From Nissolia schottii (lineage: Eukaryota; Streptophyta; Magnoliopsida; Fabales; Fabaceae): DNA of 64,000 nucleotides. Shown piece after piece: positions 48,801 to 62,200 of this stretch (position 1 is its first letter; every line of letters begins with the position of its first letter). The DNA lies in contig QANU01003176.1 of assembly GCA_003254905.1 (NCBI GenBank), positions 917,564 through 981,563 on the forward strand, given 5' to 3'. The position numbers and the translations under genes were made by a program. The notes below the pieces were generated by a model. That model was not told where the DNA came from and made no database searches. It saw nothing but the letters and a program-made list of their open reading frames with translations.

Positions 48801-49080
48801 GAAGAAAACATAGTTATTGCCAATAAAAAATGACCATTAATCTAAAAAGTCATTTTTTTTGTTAAAAATAGGTCATAAGCCAAGAAAATTATGTTTTGCC
48901 AAAAATTAATTTTCAGAAAAAATTCAAGGCTATGTAGCCTACGAACGATAAATTTTGTTTTTGACAAAAAAATTATGGTTATAGCCTATAAAAATGATTA
49001 TTAATCTAAGAAGTCGTTTTTAGTGAGAGAAAAAAAAGATCATAGGCTATGTAAATTGCACTTTATCGAAAGTTATTTTT
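42841..49080. repeat. Degenerate ~177-bp tandem array built of three ~58-bp subunits
   Basis: The word AAAATCATTTTTGAGTGAAAA recurs (with variants) at ~43988, 44165, 44337, 44514, 44657, 44799, 44978 and on to ~49070, most spacings 172-178 bp and some ~142. Each unit holds three related subunits: A (CATTTTTGAGTGAAAATCCA ... CTATAGCCTACGAAAAATGC), B (CTTTGTTTTTAACGAAAAAG ... CATGGCTATAGCCTATGAAA) and C (CATTTTTAGTGAAAAAGAGA ... GGTCATAGGCTACGAAAATT). All share the pattern TTTTTar-GAAAA ... ATAGsCTAyGAAA. Around 30 units are present, heavily diverged and AT-rich. There is no coding potential. A solo LTR interrupts the array near its left edge. Confidence 0.87.
42972..43981. mobile_element. Probable solo LTR (1010 bp) inside the tandem array
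   Basis: The segment starts TGTTTTA and ends TAAAACA, a perfect 7-bp inverted terminus in TG...CA form. It is flanked by ATCGA (42967-42971) and ACCGA (43982-43986), a 4-of-5 match. Removing it joins ...CACATTATCG to AAAATCATTTTTGAG, which rebuilds the normal array sequence. No internal retroelement region or partner LTR is present. The diverged duplication suggests it is older than the one at 19210. Family unknown. Confidence 0.7.
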
Positions 49081-49099
49081 TAACAAAAATCCAAGGCTT

Positions 49100-49420
49100 A
49101 GGCCTTGTACCTTTGCTCAAAAACGATTTTCGGTGATATGCACTTTCCTTATAATGTAGCCTTCTCTTTTTCATTAAAAATGACATTTTCTTTAAACTTG
49201 TCTTTTTGTTAAAATCAAGCATTTTTTATCAATGAACATTTTTCATTGATTATATAGTCTTATACTTTTACTCAAAATCGATTTTTAATAATATGCACTT
49301 TCCGTTGCTCATAGGCTTCTCCTTTTTATTAAAATTGATGCATAGATTAATGAGCATCTATTATAGACTATATAACCTTGTTTTTCTTAGGCTATATATT
49401 TTTTATATGAATTGTTATCT
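49100..49420. repeat. Inverted segment of the same tandem repeat
   Basis: Immediately after the main array the same repeat words appear on the other strand: CTCAAAAACGATTTTCGGTG, CTTCTCTTTTTCATTAAAAA, ACTCAAAATCGATTTTTAAT and CATAGGCTTCTCC. The switch is at a short palindrome, CAAGGCTTAGGCCTTG, at ~49093-49108. About two units are recognisable before similarity fades. Confidence 0.75.
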
Positions 49421-50246
49421 TTTATAGGCTGTTATTATGGTGAATAATTTTTAATTATTCTGCCTATTAAAAAATTATGCAACTATACAGTACTTGATGA
49501 ACTGCAGAATAATATAATAATTATAATTTCTTTTATGGAGTACTGATTTTAAAATTGAACAAAGATACTGACTTTTATATGGTAATTAGCCATATGCTTC
49601 TTATAATTCAAAATCTATTTGGCTTAGTGATAGATCTTTAGAATTGATTTCCACCCAACTTCATCTTAAGTAAATAAACTTGTTTATTTAAAGAATGAAA
49701 AATAACACCTCATCAGAACGGGCACTGTGACGCCGAAAGATTATTTGGTAGTTGTACCTTAAATTCTACAAGACTCTTAATTAGCCGTGATGCTATATGC
49801 ATAATCGTTTCAATGGCCGTCATCGTTGATTAGCAGAGATTTATGACCAGCTACTGAATCGAGAGGTAATTTGCATTTTGGTATTCGTAGCTTTCAAATA
49901 ATCTTGTAAAATGCAAAGAATTTTGTGTTAGCAACGACTATAACTATAGTTAGGACTGGTTGTATATATATACAAAATCCAAAAAATATTACTCCATGCC
50001 CTCCGGAAGCCGTCACCAAGTCCATTTTCTCTACACATCACCACTACCACCAAGAGCATCCACCCACCAATCAGTTAAACACTGATTTACATACGAGAGC
50101 AGACGCCAGGCATTGATTGGGGGGTCCAAACAGCAACGACAAAAAATGAGTGGAGGGCACGGGGGCAAAAAAAATGAGATGTTACAACGTCAAAATTTGT
50201 AGTCTTGGATATATGTACACTCCGACTCTGAGTCGAATCTGGAATA
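49421..50246. other. Spacer downstream of BTAF1
   Basis: AT-rich sequence with no recognisable exon. The last ~150-250 bases are probably 3' UTR of the BTAF1 gene on the minus strand. Confidence 0.5.
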
Positions 50247-53200
50247 TTAACCATTAAGCCTTGCCAAGAATTGACTCAGATTGTACTCCTCTGCATATTG
50301 TGATTGGTCCCATAGCTCCTCCAATCCCCCAAGTATGGATTTCAACCCCTTCCCGCTCCCTACTAAATTAGTGTCTCCTTCAGGGTTCTCCGTACCCTTT
50401 GCAACAGATCCCTATACAACATTGTAAAATGATCATGCACAAGACAATTAGAAAAGAAATATGAATTCACGGGGATTGACATTTATTGAAATAACCAAAA
50501 CAGATATTTTACGGATATAAACAGATAATTGTACCTTCTTGGAGACTTCTGCTGAACCAAACAAATCAAGCAACTGATCTGTATTCATCGTTTTCATGCT
50601 AGCATTTTCCGAATTAATGACAGCATTAGCCACTGAGACTTTGAACCTTTGTAGGCTCATAACTTTCTCTTCCAAAGTACCACGCATTATTAGGCGGTGG
50701 ACATTAACTACTTTCTTCTGACCTAACCTGTGTGCTCTATCCATAGCCTGCAAATTATTAATATAAGTTGTCATTGTAGAAAAAAAAAAAACTATTCGAC
50801 ATACCATTCCCTAAATGCAAGATGAGAAAAACCCATACTGTTAAGCGTTAATATGGAAAAGAAAGAATGTAAGATGACAGCATATTCATTCACAATTCCC
50901 CATTAAAGCCAAGCTGGAAACTAACAACTACTATTTACAAGTAGAGTTCCGTCTGAAAATTGGACCCAATTGAAGACCCGTTGAGACCAAAAAAAAAAAA
51001 AAAAAACCGCCCGCTAATTTTGAATTTCCAGCTCCCAAAATTAGAGTGGCCTTGAATTGGAAAACAAAGCACAAGATGGATCATATAATTACCTGATGAT
51101 CACGCATTGGATTCCAATCATGCTCCACAAAAACAAGGGTATTTGCAGATGTTAGGTTCAAACCGAGCCCACCCACTGCAGATGAAGAATTCAATATAAT
51201 TCCAAAAATCGAAGTGTGAATTATAGGAGAAATAAATTGGTAGATTAATAAATACAAGAAGAAGAAAAGTTTTTACCGTGTGTTGTAAGCAGTAAGACAT
51301 CTATAGTAGGGTCTGAATTGAAGGCTTTGACAATATCGAAACGCTTTTCTGGCTCAACAGATCCATCAAGCCGCAAGTATGTAACACTGTAACACAAAAG
51401 GGAAAAAAACATGAAGTTGTGATTATCAATCTCAATCAAGATCAATTGATAGGGAAAAACACAGTTCTATGCAAAAACGTAGCATTTTTTCAGTAAAGAA
51501 AGGAGCTTTCAACTAAAAGCTTTAAATAAATATGTGAGAATCTACACAGCCTACTTGTCAAGATTTACTGGATGACTAGCTCCAGGAACTTACTTTTTCA
51601 TGTGCGTGTGAAACAAGTCTCTTTCAATTATATCCAGAAAAGCCTGCAAACAAGCCGTTGTCAAAGGAAAAATCAGTAGACTATGCACTAAACTTAGAAA
51701 TAAATTAGCAACAAGAGAAGGGTAGTTACTACCTTGTGTTGAGCAAATATCAAGACCCTGTGCTGCCCAATGCTAACAGCACCCTCAGAACCCGAAGCAT
51801 CAACTCCGATTCCACACTCTTCAAGAATCTCCTGTAGAGCAACTAATTTTGGGGAGTGATGGAGTCTGTGAAGTTCTGAAATGATGTCAGAGCCTCCCGG
51901 CAACAGTCCTGAGAGGATGTTCGAGAGTGAATCCGTAATCTTCTCATCAATAACAAGCAATGGATGACTACACAGCTTCAGCAAGTATTGGAGTGCCTGA
52001 AGCAAGAAATGGATTTTTGGTCGTCAAAAATGAAAACCTATGAAACAATAACAGACATATAACTTAAGAAATCAAATTGCCTGGAAAACATGTGAAGATG
52101 CTTTAGTCAAACTGCTACTTCCTTCTGCTGCAGTTGACTCATTCGTTGTCACAAGAGATGATACTTCTTGTTTTACATGAGAACCAGAAAACTGTTCGTA
52201 AAGTTTACATTGTACAGGGCTCAAATCACAGTATCTGTCTTGAATTATTTTCTCTGGCAAATCAGACAATACTTCATCCTTTGTTCGACGAAGGAGGAAA
52301 GGCATAACCTAGAGGATAAAAGGACATCTAGTTAGAAGACAGAAGACCCTAAATTCTGCGGTGCAATAATGAGAAAGAGAAGATCACCTGCTTATGCAAA
52401 GCCTCCATAGCAAGTGCTCCTGCTTCGGCATCTTTAGCAGAGCACTTTGGATCTCTTGCAGCTAAAAGTGGTTTGCCGTATGTCGCTTGGAACTGTTAAA
52501 GCCACATTAAATGAATGCCATTTGTGGCAACAATAAATAAGACTGCTAAAATGGATTGCCACTTGAAGATAAAGCATAACCATTAACAAAGCACTAGCTA
52601 GACAACATAGAAACCATTTATTCTGTCAACCATTCCACCACTTTGTATTTTGGTATCCATTCCGCCATTTATTCAGAATAATATAAATCCAATTATTTGA
52701 ATAGGATCATGAGAAAAAATTTATTCAGTCAACCTACAAAAACTAAACATCATAGTTCTGTCCAGGACTGTAAGACCCTAAAATGACAAATACAACATTT
52801 TCCAAATCACAGCAAATCCATTTCAAATCATGGGTTGCAATTAAGGTTTTGTAACAAAATCAACTACAATGATGGGCAGCAAAAAGATACCTGTCTCTCT
52901 GTTCCAAGAAATCCAGGCATTAGAAAATCAAAGAGGGACCACAAGTCCATGATGTTATTCTGCAAGACAAGGCAATACATTTATTAGATCAGTAGTGATA
53001 GTTATACCTTTAATGGGAACATAAGCTCGCCACACCAACCTGTATGGGCGTCCCACTCAATATCAAGCGGTGTTGGGCTTTCAACTGCTTTACAGCTAGT
53101 GTAACTTTAGACTTGGCATTCTTGATTATATGCCCTTCATCTAAAATGCAGTAATTCCACAGAAGCTGTCCCAAGTGATCAATGTCTTTACGGACAACAT

Positions 53201-56200
53201 CATATGATGTTATAATAACATTATGCTTGCAAAAATGATCTCGAAGAATCATTCGATCTTGAGCAGAGCCAACATATTGAAGACTAGATATAACCGAAAC
53301 ATCAATATACTTCTCTATCTCAAAGGCCCAGTGTCCAACTAGTGTAGATGGGCAAATAATTAAAGATGGTAGAAGATCCTCATTCCCAATTGGAGTTCGA
53401 TGCTCAGCAATATAAGAGGCCACAATTGCTGATGCTTGAAGTGTCTTACCAAGCCCCATGTCATCACATAAAATTCCATGAAGCTTAAAACGTTTAAGAA
53501 AAGCTAGCCAATTTATGCCTTCCTGTTGGTACCTGGAAACATAATAACAGCAATAATATACAAAGTTAACATTAATACACAAATATTTACTTATAGATCA
53601 CAAAAAGAAATCAGGATTTAATGAGTAGATACAACAAGTGATGAATCAAGTAACTAGGAAAATGGTGGTTGGGAGGGGGAGAGNNNNNNNNNNNNNNNNN
53701 NNNNNNNNGGGGAAGAGAACTGTCAAGATCAGAATAGTGTCAAAGAATGAAGATCACGCCAGAAGATCATGTCTTGAATCAGATGACACTAAAATCACAC
53801 ATGACATAAAAGCTCAACTCCACGTACATTTTGAAGAATTCAACACGAAGAACCTTTTTCAGACTGCAAAAAAGAGGAGGAACTATGGGAAGATTTAAAA
53901 CTCAATGTCGTCATTAAACCATATTTTACCTTGTGATTTCAATAAAATCAACGAACTTCATTTATTAAACCAAGAACAAGTTAGGCAGAGGTGATGCTTG
54001 TAATAAGTTTGTAATGTACTAAGAATCAACTCTCTCAAAAGCTTTAGTTGCTAGGTGAAGGCTCATAAATGGTCTTTATATCTAGCATGCCGCTCCTCCA
54101 TCTACCTTGTGCTAACATTCAATTTCTTAATAGAAGAAAGAGGACATCAAGCATCAACCTCTAGCCCACATGGATATGGTCATAGAAGCTTTGATAACAT
54201 GACAAAAACCAACTCTACGAAAAGCTCAAGCTATTACATGAAAGCCCATGACTAGTTTTATACACACACACATACATATCATTGTTTTTTTTATTTTGGT
54301 ACATAAATATAACAAATTGTTTCAAATGGAATATTAAGCCCCCAAAAATAAAGTCCAATTTACCTTCGCAATGTTACTTTCAATTCAGTGCACAACTTGT
54401 AATCTTCAATGTGAGAGTTGTCAAGTAGTTGCTCCAAAAATTGCAAATCTTCAGCATTTCTAGATATACCTTCCCCTAATCCAATTGGTTGAGGAAGGCC
54501 TCGTGCTAAAGGTAATAAAGGTACAAGAGCAGCAAAACTATGGGTCACACTCCGTCTGACAGACTGATCACAGTCACTCATACACCTAAGAAGCGGAACT
54601 ACCAACAGAGGAGCATAAGGAACCAACTCTGCTCCCATGCCCTGAACAAGAAAACTAATCAACATGCCTGCTCCTTGCCGAGCATGAACCGATGATGCAT
54701 CTTCCAACATAGGGATAGCATTTTCAAGCACAGCCCCCATAACTTTCACAGTCATTGAATGGGCCATGGAAGTGATGCAGCGTGAAGCAGCTAATCTAAC
54801 TGCAACATAAGGATGCTTAACACATTTAAAAATGCATGGGAGAAGTGTCAACAATTTTGGCTTTAACTCCTCATTTAACACGGGAGCAATAGATCTTACC
54901 ACCTACAAGAAAACCATGTTTCCTATTAAGCAGAATACCATATACAAACACACAAAAAATTGATCCAGATGAATATGGCTAAATTTCAAGAATTTAATGA
55001 ACTTATTAAATTGAGATGCCCTAACTCAACAAAAAAAACTAGCTCAAAATACAACCGAGCTTTCAAAATATTCTCTGTATTTTGGAGATCTGCATTCCCT
55101 AAATGGGGGAGGGTTTGTGAAAGTCAGAAAAATCCGCAAGTTGTGTCTTGCTTTCAGTGTTGTTTCCTACATCACAAAATAACAACACCCCTCCCAGAAA
55201 GATGCATCTCATTTGATGGTTCATCCCAGCATACAATACAGCAACGTGACTCCATAAAAACGCCTAATGCAGCAAAAAGTCTTATATGTAATGAGCCAAG
55301 TTCACAAGCAGAAATTGATGATACCAACCTGAATATTGTTAATCAATGTCTGGGGGTCACTAACAGACTCAATAGCCACAGTAACTTGTTTTTCATTAGC
55401 GACTGTTAAAGATTCAAAAGAGCTTGGCTTAAGCACCTCAGTAAGGCAATCCCACAGCTTAGGAAGCTTATCAAATAACAAAGTGCCAAACTTCTCACAC
55501 AAAATCCTCAATGCAAGCTCAGACCCGCGTCTACTTATAAACCCCTCCACCTTCGATCGATCTTCGCCAGCCAAAACATGGACCTTCGACTTGTGTTTGC
55601 TGACAGGAGTTCCAAAAGAAAGTAGACCTTGGTCATCAATACTCTCCAAGGAGCAAATGAATTTAGCTTGGGGGGTCTCCGAAGGATCCATGCACGCCAA
55701 ACTGCATATATTCTTAATTAATTTATCATTGGGGCATGGCCTACGTGCAACACAATGATACATTAGCTCAGCAAGTGCCTCAGCTGACTTCACTTGCAGT
55801 ATTTCCTCCTACAAAAAAAAAGAGGTTTTTATGATCAAATTAAACAGGTATATGTGCCTTATAGAAACCATCAGAAATTAAATTAGCACCTGCTCTCGTC
55901 TGATTGAAGCCATCAAAGGCAAAATGATTGGGGTAAGCCGTGTAGGAAATTCAGACATCCAAACAACTGCGGCTGCAACTGCAGATGAGACCGTAACATG
56001 CAAATTACTCTGCAAATCAGCCCATCAACCAGAAATAAGCATGTCAAAAATCTATTGAGGATAAGACACAAATGAAGTAGAAACTGAGTAATATCAACCA
56101 GTTCAACAAAGTAAAGAAAGTGTTTGAAGCATCATACCTGAACACATTTCAAATAGCCAGAAGTTGTCAAGAGCCTCTGTTTTGAGGATTCCATGTCATC

Positions 56201-59200
56201 TATAGTATTCTTTCCCAAGGAATCATTCGCATAACTATCATTACACACTGCTGGAACTTTTGATGCAAAACTAATGGCATCATCTGCACTCAAGCTATCC
56301 AACTCAACTTTGGTAGTTGACAATAACTCATCAAACATACCAGAAGATTTGATAGCATTTAGCAATTGACCAGCCTCGCTTCGCATCTTTGAATAAGTTC
56401 TTGAAAGCTCAGCATAAGGAAGAAGTGAATCTTTTGTTGGCAATGCTGGATCAGAGCATGCTAATAAGTCCAGCAACCAATCTTTGAGGGCTCCAGGAAT
56501 ACCATTAAAGTTTTCGGATGAATTTTTGCTCTTGATCTCCTTGAACCAAGAAATAAGTACCATAGATGCAACCTAAATACAATAGAAAATATTAAAGGCT
56601 GAAAAAAGAAGGCAAAAAGATAGCTTGGATGTAGATCCATTGTACACAAACCAGAAAGTCATACCTGGCGCTGGACACCAGACAAAGAGGTTAAAGACCT
56701 CCACAGCGGATCAATTACATATTTTAAAGAACCCTCTGGCAGCTTAGAAGCAAAAATTCCCAATGCAGTTGCCGTAACCACCCTAGTATGAGTAACAGAT
56801 GTGTCCACATCAGCACCAACAACTATCTTCACCAAATTCATCGCAGCAACACCATTTCTTTCTTGTGGAATAGTTCCTTTTGTAGAATCAAGACCAAGAT
56901 CCACATCACAATCATTTTCAATCTTCACAGCTCTCATTTTAGCAGCAGCTTTGAATTGACTTTTTCTTGGAAATGCGGCAGGCCAAAACATCTTTGAGGC
57001 ATCTAATGCTGAACCAAATGGTGCAGATGCAAGTTCTATCCAAGAAGTCATGTGAGATCTCACAGCAGTATCCAAGTCCTCCAAGGAGCACTGAAATCAA
57101 CGAGGCAGATGACTTGATTGATGTGAAAACAGAAATATTTTTAAACAACCAAGAGGGTGAGGGAAGATCATAAAACCACTTTTTGAGAGCCTATGGAATA
57201 GGAGATAGCAAGATTCTTTAGAAAAAATGGATCCTCGTGAACATTTATAACACATAAGAAAACAATTTTGTAGAGACATAATAGAAAGAAACAGAAAGAT
57301 AGAACTGAAACAAAAGATCAAACTTCATCTCAAATAAAAATCATTGTGATCCACCCATTAAATAAAATAAACAGTGATAAAACCTATGTATTAGCAGGAC
57401 CAAATATATAGAGGTGTATTGTCATTTCATCCAATAGAAGAGCATGGACATGGCAAGGTGCATTGCTACTATCTTCATCAACTCAAATAACCAGCTAGCT
57501 AGCACACATATTTACAGAGTCTCTTAAGAGGTCCGGATTAGCTACAGTTTGAACAATAATAGTGCCTGTGATTTATATGACCTGCTTGAAGATTGCTGCA
57601 ACAGTGGCTATATATTTGCTGTCCCAATCATTTTGTATCTAACAGTACTAACTACACATAGCCGTAACACAGGCAGTATACAGCCTCAGTTTCTTCTCTT
57701 TGTATAATTTAAAAACGAAAAGAAAAAAACATAAAGCAATATTTATACACATTCAGTCAAGATTTTCCTCAAAAGCTCTTTAATATCTCCATGCATAATT
57801 TGATTCAGCAACACCCAAAAAGCTAAAGTCCAGATACAATAACAATAAGTTGTTACATAATTAAAATCAACCTAAATACCATGTGGTTTTCACAAAAACA
57901 TACACAAAACAATCCAACAACAGTTTTCTAATAACAATTACCACATCTTTTAAAATAGGAATACTCCAATCTAATACAGACAGCATTGTTTATAACTATC
58001 AAAAGTTGGAATTTGCAGTAATGCTCATGTGTACGTAGAGATTATAATTTAACATTTTTCTCAAAACATGGTCCTATACTGTACAGTACAAGATTTCCGT
58101 AGGTTTTAAAATTGATGTCTGTCAGCATATACAGTACTCATAATATGTTGATTCCTGCATTACATTAGCTGATAACAGATGAAACAAAAGACAATCTTCT
58201 TCTAGGATTCTGTACAATTTCAAATCTATTCCTAAAAGGCTTTGTTCCTTGTTAAGCCATAATCTTGATGGGAGCATGGCAAAATATAAGGTTGATGTAC
58301 AGGCTTTGACTGAGAAGAGAGAGATATAGGAACATTTAGTCAAAAACATTTCTAAGCAACTCCCTTTTATCAGATGAAATACCTGAACAAGGAGACCCCA
58401 TACTCTCTCAGAACATTGCAAAATATCCTCATTTGTTTCCAATAGCAGATTTTGAAACACAATTCTAAGAGTATCTCCAAATATAAAAGAGGGCCAAAAA
58501 GAAGCATTAGACTGCTCAGACACACTTCTCTTATATCCAGCTTCAAGTAGCCTTTCCTGCAAGTAGAAAATTTAAAGTAAGCCATCACCACTAGCACCAC
58601 CTTCAGTAAAAAAGAAACCGCATAATAAATATGCTACATGGAGTGTTATATGAGATTCCAAATTTTAACCAAACATCGAGGAACAAAGATAAATACCAGA
58701 GTCCGTATTGCTGAATACCGGACAGAGGTGATACTATGCCTCATAAAGGGCCACAAACGTGGTGCCAATGTTGAAAGCACATAAGGATTTTCTTCTCCAT
58801 CATCATCGCCAGCACCAACTCCATTTTGAATAGATATTTCCTTGTCTCCCAATCTAAAAACTTGATACATCTTTGGGACCATCTCTTCTTGAGAATATAT
58901 TTCTGCTAGCAGATTCATTACACTGAAAACAGATGACAAACATATTCATTAATACTAATATAAATTGCACAACTTCGCTTTGGCTGCAATTAATCAGCAC
59001 CATGAAATAAATGAAAATAGATACATAAACAAAGGCTCATCAACATGTAGGCTCTGTAATCGACAAAGCATGGGAAACTAATCAGAATAAAATAGACATT
59101 ATTGTCTTGTTACATCTACATAAAAAAGAACATATTAAAGTAAATAAAGGCTGCAAAAATAGCTACCAAATTTTCAGCCAATCAAGTACCTGCTAGTGGA

Positions 59201-62200
59201 TGGACTTAAATCATCCAAATCAAGCAATATATCCCACAACAGCATCACAATTGTGTGCAATGTTTGACCTTGCAAGGCAACAATTGCAGCTGCAGCTGGT
59301 ATTAAAGCATCAGCAGCAACTGCTCGGACATCATCATCTGGGTCCTCCAACCCAGATTTACATGAAGGAAGAACGCGTCCAAGCAAATCAGGAAGCATCT
59401 CCTAGAGGCAGTATAAGACAAATCAAAGCAAGAACAGCACAAAAATTGCTTCATTCCGAACTATAGTTTTTTAATTTTTATTTTTAGAAAAACCTATTAA
59501 GAAAAGACCAGGTTTTCATATATGCAACTACAAACTAACAACTTTCAGCCTCATGACACAAGATATTCAACGCCATGAAAGAAAAAACATTTACTAGGCT
59601 AGAGTATATTGAATGCCATTAATTTTCAGAAGATCAGTTTACTGACACTAACAAGCAAAACAGGTTTCAAGGGTCAGAGATGGGAACGAAAGTCTATATT
59701 GTTTCATAAAGAGGCAACTAGGAGGATGACGAGCCCAGATGGCCTTGCATTACTTTCTTCTTCAAAAGCACACGAAACAAAACTAACAGATATACTCAAA
59801 TTGGAAGAGCCAGGTTGATTGCACACAGAAAATTGAACAACGTCCAGAAGGAAGAGGTGGAAAAAATAGATATGCACCCTAAATATATTACACAGCACAA
59901 CGGCCAAATAGATTATGCATAGCTATAATAAAACCCAGAAAGGAAGAGGTGGCAAAAATAGATATACACCTGCCGCACAGCAACCAAATATTTGATACCC
60001 AGAAGACTTCCATGACGAATCTCCCACTCTGGTCTACACTGAACAAAAGGCAACGACAAAGCATAAAGGTTAAAATACAATGAGTTAGAATTCATAAAAC
60101 CAAATACACGGAGAAGAGAGAGAGAGAGAGAGGAGAAATTACTGCATAGTGAGGAAAAGGGCAGAGAAAAGTTGAATGAATATTAAAGCAATGTCAAATT
60201 ATATTTTCCACATTTGTTTTCGCATTGCTCTTGGGCTGAATCTTTATAGAATTCACTGTTTCATATCGTTGGTGAGTGTTGGATTTGTCCTAGAACTTTG
60301 GACCAGTTCTAGTAGACTAGTTTTACTGGCTTCAGGGAAAAAAGGAAGTAAAATCCTTGTGGCAAAGTATAGTCTATGCAACAATTTGGTGAATGTGGTT
60401 GGAATGTAATTCTCACATTTTTAATGACAAAATGTTGGACAACCATGTCTGTGGGATAAGATTAGTCATCAGGCCCTAACTTAGTGTAAAGTTCATAATC
60501 TTTTTAGGCTGATTTCTCTCTCAGATATGTTCAGAAATTGAAAAGCTTTGTTTTTCACTTTTTACTCTTTAGTTAACTTCTGTTCTTGTAAAGAGGATCT
60601 CATCCTCCAATATCTTTGTATTCTTCCATTCGTCATCTTAATGAAAGTCTTCTTTTATCCAATAAAGAGGAAAGAAACCGTGCTCTCAAATGATGTTTAC
60701 CTGCATTTGCAACAATATGTTCAATGTTTCATTCACTAGTGCTGGATGCATGTACTTAAACGCAGCACCTAATGCCTGAGCACAGGTTTCGCGCACTGGA
60801 GCAACAACCTGATCAGATACATAATCTCCAAAGCTGAAATAAAATAACCAAAAATGATCAAAATAATTGTGGGGGGGTGGACACAGATGCAGATAAAGAG
60901 AAATCCCCAAGGTATGACATCAAAACAACAGCCAAAGTAAAAACAGGCATAAGCACAGCATTTCGCCAATCAGTTCTGCAAACCAATGTTCAGCAGCATC
61001 TTGCACATTGGTTGCACAAAATACATGATAAATATCATACCGGTTGCACAACATACAGAATAAATATCATACCGGTCTAGTGTCAACACGCACAAAAAGC
61101 GTATCACGCAATCTTGAAGAAATTCACAGTTTCGAAGCCAGGAACTTCTAGCTACTTTAACCAAGTTCATCAGCTCACGATTCTGAGGACGATTTCCACA
61201 GAAAATCTTATTGTCATCAGAACAACCCTTCTGCTCTGCTATAATAGTGGGTTCCTTGCTTACATCTTGCAAACGATCAGAGTAAGATTCCAGATCCATC
61301 TCAACAGAATTACCATTAAATTGCCCATTTCCACAATCCAAAGGTAAATTGAATCCAGGGTTTTCAGAACTAACGCTGATTTCAATATCACCTTCATTGC
61401 TGCAAGTCATCACGCTATCCAAAGAGGTCGACGATGTTACATTTTCAAGCTTTGGCTTCTTCAAGTTTGACTCAGAATCATCCATGGAAACTTGCATATT
61501 CAAATCAATCTCCCTCTCTCTCTTCAATATATTTGATATACTTTTGTCTTCTAATTCAACAAACAATGCCCCACCTAGGCGTGAGTCATGTTTAAATACC
61601 CCAGCAGCAGCACCTTGATGTGTTAAAATCTCTCTCAATGCCATCACACTACCATGTCGGACCTCCCAAACTAGCAACATTTGAAAAGAAATCATTCAAA
61701 TAACATTAGTAAAATGTGTAAAAGCCCTGAAATAATAGATATTCTACATTCTTCTCCAAATTGTACTAAAATGTGACAACAAGGGTAAAATGTTTACCAG
61801 GATCAAACATATCAATAATAAGTTGCTCAACGAAGTTGTGGAAAGGCCAATGTCCATCCCCATCATGGTCAAAGTCATCTTCATCATGATTAACATCCAT
61901 GAATGCCTATGTAAATCATCAATGAGATATTCAGAAGAATTATGCCAAGTACTCGCAGAAGGAAATTGAATCAACTTGGATCACAACAATTTGAGTGTAA
62001 AGATGGCATTTTCAACAACAGACAACAGAGTGAAACTTGTTTTATCGCTTACAAGGATGTACCAACCAGATAGATAATAATATAATAGTAACAAGGATAA
62101 CAATAATAACAAATAAAAATGAATAATAATCAATAACTAATAACTAATAGATAAATTGCTAGCAGCAATGACTAACTTGACTAGAGAAGTGCTGTGGAAT

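Noticed and set aside
42841-49080. CRISPR-like array
   Set aside because: Units are contiguous, diverged and without unique spacers, and this is a plant nuclear region.
53638-53898. Plus-strand frame spanning the small gap
   Set aside because: It runs through unknown bases within a BTAF1 intron and has no resemblance to any family.
50448-54902. Separate small helicase or SNF2 genes
   Set aside because: The pieces join through good splice signals in constant frame into one BTAF1 protein with all motifs in order.
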